64,000 bases of DNA. Origin: Plasmodium relictum. Taxonomy: Eukaryota; Apicomplexa; Aconoidasida; Haemosporida; Plasmodiidae. Positions 12,279-24,287 of the stretch are shown here, one piece after another; the first letter of the stretch is position 1, and the number at the start of each line of letters is the position of its first letter. The notes under the pieces were generated by a model. That model did no database searches. It was not told the origin of the DNA and was given only the letters and a program-made list of their open reading frames with translations. The translations under genes were made by a program, and so were the position numbers. Location: positions 1-64,000 of the forward strand of contig NC_041692.1 in NCBI RefSeq assembly GCF_900005765.1, read 5' to 3'.

Positions 12279-14110
12279 TTCATTACCTTTGTTGCATATA
12301 AACGAATATAATAATCTCCGTTATTAAGAAATGAAGAAATTGCATACAAAGCAATATTATCAAAAGTCATTTTTTTTTTTTTTAAATCCTTTTGATATAA
12401 AATATTTGTATATTCATCAATCTCAAAAGAATTTATAAATGATTTTTTAGTTCCATCAAGAATATTATACATAATATTTATACATGAAAATATCAATGTA
12501 ACTTCAAAATTTTTATTTTTTTGATCTAAATCTTTAGGAATATAAAATTTTAAGTTTTTCACAAAGTACAAAAGCTTAAAAATTAGATTAAATAAATTAT
12601 TAATTGTTTCTTTACTTTCTGAAAATATAAAACCTATAAAATATATATAATTATCATTAATAAAAAAATTTTTTAAAGACATATTTTCTATATTATATTC
12701 ATTTAAAAAGAAATCCATATTGTATTTTTCCATTAACAAATTTTGTTCATCTTTTCTTTTTTTTTTAATTAATGATAATAAATAAATTCCACTAATTAAA
12801 CTTTGCATATACTTAAATATATCGTAATCAACAAAATTGTTTTTTAAAAAGGAAATTTCGGGTTCGCTTATATTTGAATTACTTTTTCCTGTGGATAAAC
12901 TTCTATCAAGCATTTTAATGGCACAAGAATCTAATAATTTAATCCAGTATGCAAACAATGATGATATTAATTTTTTTTTTGATTCATTTAAAAAACTATC
13001 ATCATTTATAAAATAATAATTAATAATTTTAAATATTACTAATTGAATAAAATTTTCTGAATATCTTAGTGAATTAAACATCAAAGAGTAAAGAACGATT
13101 TTCTCTTCTAGAACAATTTTTACAGCATTTTCAACATATTTATGTTTTAAAAGAAGAAATATATGCGTGTAAATATAATGAAGTATATCTATATTTAAAT
13201 TATTGTTATTTAGAGACTTATTCTTTAATGATTCATTGTCATAATTTTCTAAGTTTGTGTTTTTTTCGGTTGCTCGTTCATTTAAATTTTCATTTATGCA
13301 AATTTCATGCTCCTTTTCATCTCTGATATTTATTAATACATTTTTTATTTCTTTAAATTCATTAAACAAAAGATTACATAAAAATAGCAGAGATTCATAA
13401 TCTGCATATTTTTTTATGATATCATATATATTTTCATTATCTAAATATAAAAATTCTTCTATAAAATGCTTAAGATTAATTTTATTTATTTTATTTTTAT
13501 CTAACACAAAATTAAAATATGTTTGAAATATTCTTGTTCCATTTAATAAAAGTTCTAATATAACTAAATTTATATTATCGTAACTAATAGGAGAAATAAA
13601 TTTATTTAATATTCGATAAAAGTTATATTTAAAAATTTCTTTTTTAATAAAATTTATAATTTCATCCTTTTTTAAACGAACAGAAAACATTTCTAGTAAT
13701 TTCTTTTGTGAAAGATAATAAATCATTAGACATTTTTGGCAATTACCTACATTTTCCTTAATTACATTATTTAACTTTTTTAAATCTTCTGCATAACTTA
13801 TTTTACTTATTCCCACCCTTTCTATAATTTTTTCAACTTTTATTTTTTCAATTTCGTCTTCAATAATCTCAGAGATAAATTCATATTTATCAACAAGTAA
13901 TGTTATATAAAAAAAATTTACTAGTTCAGAATTATTATACTTACAAATAACATGATAGGTATTATCTGTACCTTCTATTTTTTCTAAAAATGATACTAAA
14001 TACGTTTTATATAGTATATGAATATTGTTTTTTTTAATTGATTCTTTCAAATTTTCAAATAAACTGTCATCCTTAATAGCTTTAACTTTGTTATTTAAAA
14101 TATTTTCCAT
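9992..14110 (-). CDS. Large helical-repeat protein, function unknown
   Basis: Two exons, 12287..14110 and 9992..12190, encode about 1,340 residues. The donor (CAACAAAG then GTAATG) and acceptor (AAATTTAG) are both in phase 0, and the join gives RLYATKVLVTLFSDVNIRDS, which reads like one continuous HEAT/ARM-type helix pair. Without this splice the first frame would run into a meaningless Ile-Tyr repeat from the intronic (AT)n tract. The protein is nearly all alpha-helical, Leu/Ile/Phe-rich and free of an enzymatic motif that I recognise. Hydrophobic runs in the second exon (around 10800-11000) look like buried repeat helices, though membrane segments cannot be excluded. The C-terminus is basic with KKRKK. 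I do not recognise the family; a scaffold or nuclear HEAT-repeat role is only inference. Its stop lies 234 bases before the first visible Sen1 exon, on the same strand. Confidence 0.85.
12224..12276. repeat. (AT)n microsatellite inside an intron
   Basis: About 53 bases of perfect TA dinucleotide, wholly within the intron of the helical-repeat gene, just downstream of its donor. Its length probably varies between isolates. Confidence 0.95.
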
Positions 14111-14179
14111 CTAAATAAAATATATTCAATCTATTTTTTATTTATTTGAAAAAAAAAAAAAGACTAAAAAAATTGCATA

Positions 14180-14230
<51 letters not shown>

Positions 14231-15953
14231 ATAAAAAGAAACAATTTTCAAAAAAAATTAGCGTGCTATAATAAAATGAAAAGACTATATTATTACATAC
14301 TTTATGATTAACAATGTCATAATTTTTTTTTTAATTGAATATTGAAATACACAAATTTTTTTTTTTTACTTTTCCTATAGAGAAAGTATTATTCCCATTC
14401 ATTATTCTTTTTTTTAAAAGATATTATGTTACTACTAAAAATATATTCTAAAATAATTTTAAGATTAATTTTTTCTTTTTTTCATGTAATAAATGCAAAC
14501 AGATAATAAACATCAACACAGAATAAAAATAATTCAAAAATGAATTAACAAAAATATTTTAATAAATTGCATACTATTCATTATCTTCTTTCATAAAAAA
14601 ACAGTATGTTTAGCACACCTGCATCTTTTTCAATTTCTTTTTAATATATATAAACACAATTTGTTATTTCTTTGTGAATTATTTTATGTAATTGAATATT
14701 ACTCCTCAAAAATATTAATTTCTTTTAATATTTTTCTTTTTTTTTTTTTTCTTTTTTTTTTTTTTTATTAAAAAAAATATATATCATGATAATTTAATAC
14801 GATTATAAATTTCAAAATTATATATGCAAAAAAATATATATATAACAAGTAATTTTTGAAACAACATCTATTATGTATAGTATCTAAGACATCATCCTAA
14901 TTTAAACATAAATTATATAAAATATTAGCAAATGAAAAATTTTTAACTTTTTCTGATCTTTACATAATGTTTATATAATTTTAAAATGGTTATTTATTTA
15001 AAATAATCACACATATTTTTTACATTTATATAATTTAGATACATACTTTATATACATAATGTTCATGTTAATAAGATTATTTTAAAAAAAATTTTACATA
15101 ATTTATATATAATTCTCATTCATATCGTATATATAATCTTTATTAATAATTTATACATAATTAGTATATAATTATGAATAATTTTTAATGAAATTCTTTA
15201 GATAAAATAATCTTAAATCGACAAAAATGTCAAGATAAAATGAGAAATAAAAGTATTCATTTTTCAAATTACACAATATGAATTTTTAAAAATGAAAAAA
15301 AAATCTAAAAAAAAAAAAAAGAAAAAACATAAAAAATAAGATTATTTAATTGTAAGTCTTTAAAATAAAATAATTATTACAATTCATTTAAGCTAATTTT
15401 TTTTTTTTATGTAGAACTTTTATTATACATTGCTTCATGCACATAAAAAAGAAAAATATTTTAAGAACTATATTAAAATGTTGTTCATTATAAAGAGGAA
15501 GAAAAATTACTCGTTTAAAAAATTTTTTTTTTTTTTTTATTGTCTTTATATTTTTATAAACATACACACTTTTTTTCTTTTTTTTTATAAATTATTTATT
15601 ATATCTTTATATAAAATGGACTTATAAAAAAATAAAATTCAAATGTTTTATTGATTTTTCATAATTATTACATGTCTCATTTCTTGATAGTAAGTGGCAT
15701 TCATTGCTTATTTAAGTGCTTGAAAGTTTTATTAAATATCTTTTAATTTTTTAGTATATATAAGAGATAATTAATTAATAATATAATGAATTAATTTAAA
15801 AAAAAATTGTCCAAAGGTTACATTCAAATTATATACAGAGTTCAATTTTATTAAATTTTTTTTTTATAAAAGTTTAAGAATAACACTCAAATATATGTAA
15901 AATTATATTTGAAAATAAAAAAAAAAGAAAAAAAAAAAAAAAGAGAAAATAAA
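14111..15953. other. Intergenic region, AT-rich, no gene seen
   Basis: It lies upstream of the helical-repeat gene and downstream of DOHH, both on the minus strand, so it should contain the former's promoter and the latter's 3' UTR. It holds an (AT)n tract at 14177..14227 and many homopolymer runs. The 65-codon plus-strand frame at 15430..15627 is Phe/Lys homopolymer translation and not credible as a gene. Confidence 0.6.
14177..14227. repeat. (AT)n microsatellite
   Basis: About 50 bases of AT dinucleotide with one small interruption, some 65 bases upstream of the start codon of the helical-repeat gene, so probably in its 5' UTR or promoter. Confidence 0.9.
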
Positions 15954-17003
15954 TTAATTTATTTCTATTTCTATATTTAAATTTTCTGATATATAATCTA
16001 ATCCAACTAAGCAGCTTTCAGATACAACTGTAGATTCGTCTTTAGAATATATTTTCAAAGTATTAATAATTGTATTTTGAATATTTTTATATTCTTCTGA
16101 ATTTAAATTTAAGCTCCCAAGGGACCCTAAAGCTAAAGCAACTTCATGCCTAACCATTTCATGCTCAGCAGTATTTGTCAAAGATGAAATTAAATATTTT
16201 AAAGAATTTAAATGTAATGCCTGACCTAATACAAACGCTACTTCATGTCTAAATATTGCTGACTTTTTATCTTTTATTAAAGCTTCACACAATGCATTTA
16301 ATGAAACATCTGATTGCATATTTCTTAATTCAAACAAAGCTTCATATCTTAATTTTAAAGGATTGTTTTCATTATTTAAATCTTCAATTAACTTATCAAC
16401 GCTTTTATTTGTAAATGTTAAAACAACTGGATCTATTGTATTAAATTGTTTTGAAACGAATTCATCATTCTGTTTTTTTCTCAATAATTCTTTTATATTT
16501 TCTTTATTAATACATGAACATATAGAATTTTTATTTTTTTCTAATAATGAACTTAACGCTAATTCACATGTTTCTCTAACTTCAATTTTTTCATCATTTA
16601 AAAATTTTTTTATTATAGGAATATTGGATTCACTACCTATAGCAGCCAATCCTTCAGCAGCTTCATGCCTAACCATTACATTTTCGTTTTTATCATTTAA
16701 TAATTTAATTAAAATATCATTACATTTCTCATTACTTATTTGCCCTAAAACATAAGCTATTTCATGTCTTAATAATATACTATCATTATTTTCTAAAGCA
16801 TATGAAAGTATATTTATTATTTCGTCTATATTTCCTTTATATACTTCTCGGCATTCATATAAAGCTCTCATTTGCTTTTCTATAAATTCATTTTTTGTTT
16901 TTACTAAATACTTTTCAATAAAATCTTTATTGCTACTATCCTCATATTTTATTAATCTTTTTAAATTATTATCATTTAACATTTTTTTTTTTTTATCTAT
17001 CAA
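15954..17003 (-). CDS. DOHH: Deoxyhypusine hydroxylase (HEAT-like di-iron enzyme)
   Basis: A single exon of 349 residues. It shows the diagnostic pair-of-pairs of His-Glu dipeptides that bind the di-iron centre: LRHEIAYVLGQ (H80/E81), VRHEAAEGLAAIG (H113/E114), FRHEVAFVLGQ (H253/E254) and VRHEVALALGSLG (H286/E287). The two halves are internal repeats of E-Z-type HEAT-like helices joined by a linker at about 160-205. DOHH catalyses the second step of hypusine synthesis on eIF5A, hydroxylating deoxyhypusine made by deoxyhypusine synthase, and acts in the cytosol. All four metal-binding pairs are intact, so activity is expected. The start could instead be Met8, since the first residues are a Lys run. 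Length is close to the usual 300-350. Phycocyanobilin lyases share the fold but not the four HE pairs. Confidence 0.96.
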   Translation of the reverse strand: MIDKKKKMLNDNNLKRLIKYEDSSNKDFIEKYLVKTKNEFIEKQMRALYECREVYKGNIDEIINILSYALENNDSILLRHEIAYVLGQISNEKCNDILIKLLNDKNENVMVRHEAAEGLAAIGSESNIPIIKKFLNDEKIEVRETCELALSSLLEKNKNSICSCINKENIKELLRKKQNDEFVSKQFNTIDPVVLTFTNKSVDKLIEDLNNENNPLKLRYEALFELRNMQSDVSLNALCEALIKDKKSAIFRHEVAFVLGQALHLNSLKYLISSLTNTAEHEMVRHEVALALGSLGSLNLNSEEYKNIQNTIINTLKIYSKDESTVVSESCLVGLDYISENLNIEIEIN

Positions 17004-17873
17004 GTATATATAAATGAAATATTAATTTCAAATAAATAAATAAATATATATTTATATCATGTATATATAATATATAAAATCGTTATAAATATAAATTCAG
17101 TAAATAAACAATTTCCTTTTTATTCGTTTATTAATATATATAGTTAAAAAATAGTAAAAACATAATGAATTTATATTATAAAGATACTTCTAAATGATGT
17201 TTCTTATGTAAAAAAAAAACATTCCTTAAATATTTATAAAGGAAATAAAAAATCTATAAACTACTTACGTTGTTTATGAAATAAAAATTGAATCAAACTA
17301 TAATATTGATGTTATTAAAATAGTCTGAGATATTAACTTTCCAATTAAGACTATGTATAATGAATTATGTATAATTTCACAAAAACTGCATATAATTATT
17401 TGTTTTCTTCATTTATTTATTCTATCATTTCAAACATATCAATTTATAAATAATAATTTATAAATTTTAAAATAAAAAAGTTTGATGCATCATTTTTTCT
17501 CTAAAACACTTTTATAAAATCATTTTTACTTTTATATATATATATATATATATTAGGAAAAAAAAAAAAAAGTGAAAGAATTTAAATTAGAATAAGTTAA
17601 AAATAAAAAAAAATAAAAAAAAATAAAAAAAAAATTGGAATATAATAAATTATATTTCTGTAATTTATTTTATTTTATTTTTTTAATGCGACATATGTTA
17701 TTGTTTTTAATCAACACTTAATCTTCATATGAATTTATTTATTTTTTGACTTTTTCCTTGTTTATATTTAACGAATTGACTAATGAACAAGTTTTATTCA
17801 CATTTTTAAAAATATCATATAATTAAAATCTCTCCAAAAAACTTTTTTTTTTTTAAAATGAAAAAATGAAAAA
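17004..17873. promoter_or_regulatory. Divergent intergenic region of DOHH and the DHR1 helicase
   Basis: The flanking genes point away from each other, so both promoters and 5' leaders should lie in these 870 bases. I see poly-A/T tracts, a TA tract near 17535-17555 and a run of AAATAAAAA units near 17600-17635. No known motif can be assigned. Two minimal uORFs sit at the right end (separate entry). Confidence 0.5.
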
Positions 17874-17877
17874 ATGA
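17858..17877 (+). promoter_or_regulatory. Two overlapping minimal uORFs running into the DHR1 start codon
   Basis: The start of the helicase is a tandem of the 8-mer ATGAAAAA. ATG at 17858 reads Met-Lys-Lys-stop, and its TGA (17867-17869) overlaps the next ATG (17866). That second frame also reads Met-Lys-Lys-stop, with TGA (17875-17877) overlapping the main ATG at 17874. A scanning ribosome meets two start codons before the real one, each with termination placed directly on the next start. Whether this represses or permits reinitiation is inference. Confidence 0.75.
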
Positions 17878-20800
17878 AAAAAAATAAAAACTTAAATCAT
17901 TTAGCAATTGATAATTTCAAAGATAATACTGAGTCTTCAGAAAAAAAAAAGTTATCGAATAAAGAAAAGAAAAAATTACAATATGAAGAAAGAATTAGGA
18001 AAAAAAAGGAAAAACAACTAAAAAAAGTTAAAAAATTAATTCAAAAAAATAATTTAGGATCTTTAAAGGATATACATAGCAATTTAATTAACAACTCATT
18101 AAATGGAAATCATGAAGCAAAAGTCATACTAAAAAATAATGAAAGTAAGTTAATTAATAAGAAAAAAAAAAAAAAAATTCAGATAAAAGAATTATGTAGC
18201 AATATAAATGTTCCTGGAGAAAATGAAGAAGAAGATCTTAAAAGGGCAATAAAAAAGAATTCAAAAAAAGTTTCTCCTATAGAAAATTTATCTAAGAAAT
18301 TAATAAAAAAATTAAAAAATAAATTAAAACAAGATAAAGAATTAGAAAAAAAGAAATTATTTAAAAAAATAGAACAATATAAATTGAGTACTAGTGAACG
18401 TAATTTAATGATTCCTTTTAACATAAAAACTCAAAATGTAGAAAATCTAGAGAAACTTTTTAAAGTTTACGAAAAAAATAATATGGAACTACCACATAAT
18501 CTGAAAATATTGAAATATAAATTAGAGAAAAAAAAGAAAAGATTTTTAGAAAATAGAAAAAATGAAGGAGAAAAACTTACTAAGGAGAAAAAAAAGAAAA
18601 TGAAAGTAGGTAAAACAATTGATTATCACATTAAAAATGATCAGAGCCATCATGAAGATATTGTACCAAATTGTGATGAAGAGAATAGGATAAATTGCAA
18701 TAAAAAAGTAAATTTAGTTCATGATGAAATTATTAAAGAGAATAGTATTATGCATAATATAAAAGAAAATGAAATCAATAAAGAAAATAAAAAGGAAGAA
18801 ATAAAGATCAATGATGAAAAGAGGAAAATAATTTATAATAGAGTAAATATAAATAGAACGGAAGAAATAGAAAAAGTAAGATTATCCTTACCTGTTTTAA
18901 GTTATGAACAAGAAATTATTGAAGCTATTTTAAATTATGATGTTGTTTTTATAAATGGAGATACAGGATGCGGGAAATCAACTCAAGTCCCACAATTTTT
19001 ATATGAACATGGATTTTCTTCAAATAATTATTTAATAGGAATTACAGAACCAAGAAAAATTGCAGTTAAAAGTATTTCACATAGATTAAATGAAGAGTTA
19101 AATGAAAATGTAGTTGGTTATCAAATTAGATATGAAAAATCCAATTTTCTAAAAAACAGCAAAATTAAAGTTATGACTGAAGGAATTTTATTAAAAGAAA
19201 TAATGAATGATTTTATTTTATCGAAATATAGTTCTATAATTTTAGATGAAGCACATGAAAGAAGTATAAACATGGATTTAATTTTAGGTTTGTTGTCTAT
19301 AATATGCAAAATTAGAAAAAATAATTATTTTAAGAACTTATCAGATGTTATCCCAATTAAAGTTATTATAATGTCTGCAACTATTGACGATCAAAATTTT
19401 TTTGAAAATAAAATTTTTGAAAATTATACAACAATCAATATTCCTACAGAAAAAGTTCCAGTTGTTGATCATTTTCTCTCATATACACCCAAAAATTATG
19501 TTGAAGAGGCTAAGAAAAAGATTATACAAATTCATAAGAAATTACCTCCTGGTAGTATATTGGTTTTTTTGACTAGTCAAGATGAAATATATCATTTATA
19601 TAATTCATTGAGTAATTTAAATTTATGCAAAAGTACTGAGAATATTTCTTCTCGGGAATTTAAGGAAGAAAAAAAAATTGAAGATGAAAATTTGTGTTCA
19701 TTTGATTTAAGTGAAGAAGAAAAAAACATGAATGATAAAATAAGTTTTTTTTTTAGCAATAATGATGAAGACAAAGAAAAAAAAATAATATATGATGTAT
19801 CTGATGATGAAAGTATTTGCAATAGTCATTTATTAAATTTAGTTGAGACAAATGCTAATAATAGCATAAAAGTTTCAGAAAAAAATTCATTAAATTTAAG
19901 TTCACATATATTAGAAGATTCTGAAAAAAATGATACTAATGAAAATACAAAGGAAATAAAAGCAGTTAATCAAAAGAATAACTATATTGTCGAAACTCAT
20001 ACTAACAAAGAGAAAAATAATTTAGAAACTACGAATAATGAAAATAATATTCATCGTTTCAAAGAAAATGAAATTAAGAAAGTTTGTAATGAAATAAAAG
20101 AACGGTTAAATAGTGAAATTGAAAAAGAGAAAATTGAAGATAGTGAAAGTAAGAAAGACTTAAATATAGTTAATGAAAGCGAAGAGAAGACAAAAGAATA
20201 TAATGAAAGTGAGGAAGAGTTAAGTAAAGATGTTGAAAGCACAGGAGACAATAATGTACAAAAAAAAAAAAAAAAAAAAATAGATGAAAATATAAAAAAA
20301 TATTCAAGTATTTGGAAAGGTAGTGATGGATCAGGAATTCTAAAAATTTATAAGCTTTATGCTAATCTGCCTATGAATGAACAAATGGCTTTATTTAATG
20401 ACCCTAAAGATGATGAGAGAATCTGTATTTTAAGTACAAACATAGCAGAAACATCAATTACTTTGCCAAATATTCGTTATGTAGTTGATTGTGGAAAAGA
20501 AAAAAAAAAATTATACTCTACATTAAATGATTATTCTTATTATATTATTGATAATATTAGTAAAAGTTCATCACTTCAGAGAAAAGGTAGGGCAGGTAGA
20601 ATTTTATATTTATTAAAAAAGAATAAAAAAAACAAAAAGAAAATGGAAATGGAAAAAGGGCATGTATATAAATTATACTCTTCTAATTATTATAACTATT
20701 TTTTCAAAAATCATAATGACTTTCCAATTTTAAATTATCCACTTGATTCTTTAATTTTATACTTGTTAAGTTTTAATATAAAAAATGTAGAAAATTTTCC

Positions 20801-22589
20801 TTTTATCAATAAACCTGATAAATATAAATTTGAAGAAGCTAAAAAAAGATTAATTTACCTTAATTGCATATATTTTGGATGTAAAGATATTGAATTTCTT
20901 TTTAAAAGCGTAGATAATAGAATGTGTTCAAAAAAAAATATTAAAAATCATGTAAAAATGTTTAATCCTCATAATAAAAGTGGAATAACACTTGTAGGAA
21001 ATTTTATCTTATCTTTACCAATAAGTACAAGATATGCAAAGATTTTATCAGATGTTTGCTTAAAATCTTTAGCAATAAATCAAAAGAGTTCAATTCCTTT
21101 AGCATGTCTTTTAGTGTCTTGTTTATATATGGAATCTATTTTTTCATATGATTATAAACTTAATATGAAATACAAAAAAAAAGAAAAAACAAAACAAAAC
21201 AATAACAACTTAGTAAATTTAATTTTAAAAAAGGGTGACGAGAAAATTAAAAAAACTGACATAAATGACTCATGTAATGAAAGTTCCTTTGAAGAGGATA
21301 GTTCGTCGTTAGAAAATAGTGATAATTATCCAAATAATGATGCTCTTGAGAATTTTAAATTAAAATTTGAAAATGACATTGATTTTTATTTAAATATATG
21401 TACATCTTTTTATTTTTCAAAGGAAAAAGAAAATTTTTGTACTTTAATGAAGTTAGATAAAAAAAAAATGGATGAATTACTTAAATTGTCACATTATTTA
21501 ATGAAAATAATTAATTTTAAACTTAAGACAAACATTAATTTTGATATCTTAGAAAAAAATATTTCGTCATTATCAAAACAAATAATTCATTATGCAGTCA
21601 TTCAAGGGTTCATTGATCATTTAGCGATCCGTTATGACTTAATACATAATGATTATACTAGAAATTTAAATTTAAATTTTAATAAAAAAAAAGCCTATTT
21701 TACTCAAAATATTAACAATCCTATATATATTAATCCAAATTCTGTCATATATAAGAACAGGTAATCTTACATATGCAATCATATTTAATGACATTTTTAA
21801 AACAAAAAGTTAATATATATATATATATATAATTTTTTTTTTTTTTTTAGACCTTATCCAAAGTATATTTTATATAATTACATTATGAAAAATAAAAATT
21901 CATATACCATGTTTGACTGTTTAAGTATAAACGATTCAGATTTAGGAAAAATAACAAATGTTTGCATTTTTATTAATGAATACGAAAAACTTCCTCCAGC
22001 GAAATATAATAAAGAAAGAGATAAAATTAGTGTTTATGTAAAACCTTTATATTTACCATGTACTCATTATTTATCTATTACAGAAAAAGAATTAAGTGAA
22101 AATGATTTTCTTTTTCATAATTACCTTGCTTTATTTATATTAGATGGATCGATATTTCCAAAAATATTAAAATTTCAAAATTATTATTCTCATTCATCTA
22201 ATGATGTTATTAATTGCAAACAACAAAATATTAAAGAATTTATAGATATGTTAAAAAATAATAATATAACTAATAGGTAAAGTATCTATATTTATGTTTC
22301 TATATGAATAATATTCATAATATATATATATTTTTAATAATTCATACTTTAATAAAGAATAATATATATATATATATATATATTAAAGAATATCCTACAA
22401 GTAATATATATTATTATTACTCATATACATTAACATATATAATTTTTTTTTTTTTTTTTTAGATCTACTTTAATAAATAAGTGGAGAATACAAAATAATT
22501 TTTTAAAACAAGAATTTATTTCTTTAATTGAAAAAAAATGTATTAATTATAATTATCTTATTGAGAATTCTTGGCCTCCTTTAGATTAA
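17874..22589 (+). CDS. DHR1: DEAH-box RNA helicase, DHR1/Ecm16/DHX37 type
   Basis: Three exons, 17874..21760, 21851..22276 and 22463..22589, encode about 1,479 residues. Splices are AG|GTAATC to TTTTTAG|A and AG|GTAAAG to TTTTAG|A; each rebuilds an Arg codon. Motifs in exon 1: GDTGCGKSTQ (about 361), TEPRKIAVKS, DEAHERS (about 458), MSAT (about 499), LSTNIAETSIT (about 853) and QRKGRAGR (about 901), all intact. The Lys-rich N-terminus (KKLSNKEKKKLQYEERIRKK) and the segment GHVYKLYSS...NYPLDSLILYLLSFNIKNVENFPF match DHR1/DHX37. That enzyme releases U3 snoRNA from pre-40S particles in the nucleolus. About 250 acidic, low-complexity residues (nt 19590-20330) are inserted between the RecA-like domains. 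Exon 3 ends in SWPPLD. The start is the third of three clustered ATGs because the first two meet stops after two Lys codons. A DHR1 homologue also precedes RPS7 in P. falciparum, as I recall. Confidence 0.93.
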
Positions 22590-23263
22590 TAAATAATTAA
22601 AAAAAAAAAAATAAAATAAAATAATTCATCTAAAAATATTTGTTATGAATAATCCATATGCATATTTTGTTGTACACATATGGGTAATTTTTAATAATTT
22701 TTTAGAAAGTACAAAAATTATATTTTTAATAAATAAAATTAAGTATTTGTTTTTTCATAAAAATAATTTTACTAACATAATAAAATTATATAAATTATGG
22801 AATGTTTTAGCAAATGTCTTTCTATATATTTTTCTTTTTTAATTTAATCTTTCATAATACTTAAATAATTTAATTTAATTTAATTTATCCAACTATTTTT
22901 TATAAATTGTTTTAATTTTCTTTTTATTTATTAAACAATTTTGTAATTTATGAAAGGAAAAATATATAGCAACAAATAGATTTATTTTTTTTCAAATTTT
23001 TTAAAATTCTTTAAATATGATTCAATTAATCTTAAAATTTAATGTATTAAATAAATTAATTTAGTTTTTAAGTTTTTCTTTTTTTTTTCCCCCTATTTTT
23101 TCTCTTATATTAATAAATAAATAATAAAAAAAAAAAAATCTTTGGAAATATTAATGCAAAATAAAAATATATATATATAAATAAAAATAAATTAAACTTT
23201 AAAAATCCATAGAGATTCAGCATAAAATTAAAAGTTAATTAAAATAAAAAATATTAATATTCT
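22590..23263. other. Convergent 3' region between the DHR1 helicase and RPS7
   Basis: The two genes end towards each other here. The interval holds both 3' UTRs and poly-A/T runs. The 65-codon frame at 22645..22842 shows no conserved features and lies within the presumed 3' UTR, so I do not call it a gene. Confidence 0.6.
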
Positions 23264-24081
23264 TTATTTTTCATTAGATGGTGGCATGGAAAATACAGCT
23301 TCTCTTCTTGTAATTTTTTTATAAACAGCTGCGAAACTAATAAGTTTTTCTTCTATATTATCTCTTTGTCTTTCTTTTGCATCTAACATTATTTTGAATA
23401 TTCTCTTTCCATCAGATCTCATACTTATTCTAACGAAAAAAAAAAAAATAAAGGATAGGTATTCATATATATATATATATAATTATATGAGCAAAATAAC
23501 AAAAAAATGTATTTCTAAAAAAAAATAAAATATAGTAAGATTAAAATAATATATATTATATTTAAAAAGTAAAATAAAGTATTAATAATAAAAACATTAT
23601 AATAATTTTATATAAAAATTTTAATTTCATATATATATATATATACTTATTTATTTATTTACCTCTTTCCAATTATTTCACTTGGTGATACAATATCTTC
23701 TAAAACTGAATCATAAACACTAGTTAAGGTTCTAGATCTTGGTATAATTTTAAAAGCTTTTGTTCTTTGTTTTGCTTTTAATATAGTTCTTTTAGCAACT
23801 AATACAACATATTTTTTTGTTTTTTTTTCTAATTCATTAATTAATTTTCTTTGTATTTTTCTTACATATGTAACATATATTTTGTATGGAATATAAATTA
23901 ATATAGTTTTTTTTTTTAATTTTTCAACTTCTATTAAGTCACATGATAATATTCTTATTTCTTTTGCATCATTTTTTATATCTGAAGAACTGGATAATTC
24001 TATATCAATTAAACATTGAGCAATTTCTTTTTCTAAATCACTAGGATTTTTTTTGAGAATTTTTTTTTCTACAGTCTCCAT
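23264..24081 (-). CDS. RPS7: 40S ribosomal protein S7 (eS7)
   Basis: Two exons, 23664..24081 plus base 23663, and 23264..23429, give 194 residues, the usual length for eS7. The donor is AAGAG|GTAAAT at 23663/23662 and the acceptor is CGTTAG before AATAAGTATG; together they rebuild an Arg codon. Family features visible: the N-terminal KNPSDLEKEIAQCLIDIE, the strand-rich core ILIYIPYKIYVTYVRKIQRK with LINELEKKTKKYVVLVAKR, then PRSRTLTSVYDSVLEDIVSP and the C-terminal MRSDGKRIFKIMLDAKER. eS7 sits on the solvent side of the small subunit and takes part in 18S rRNA maturation. It follows the DHR1 helicase, another 40S-biogenesis factor, in convergent orientation. The second exon ends SMPPSNEK, past the usual eukaryotic terminus only slightly. 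Confidence 0.97.
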
Positions 24082-24196
24082 TTTTTTATTTTATAATTAA
24101 AAAATTTTATGTATCCTATAAAAGTATAAAATGTTTTATTATATTTTCTCTGAATTATGAAAAAAACAAATAATATTTTTTTATATATAAGATATA

Positions 24197-24287
<91 letters not shown>

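Noticed and set aside
12197-12286. Ile-Tyr repeat tail of the upstream frame of the helical-repeat protein
   Set aside because: It is the translated (AT)n of an intron; a phase-0 splice replaces it with conserved-looking sequence.
15430-15627. 65-codon plus-strand frame
   Set aside because: Composition is Lys and Phe from homopolymers, and it lies downstream of DOHH in non-coding AT-rich DNA.
22645-22842. 65-codon plus-strand frame downstream of the DHR1 helicase
   Set aside because: It lies in the presumed 3' UTR and shows no conserved pattern or splice signals.
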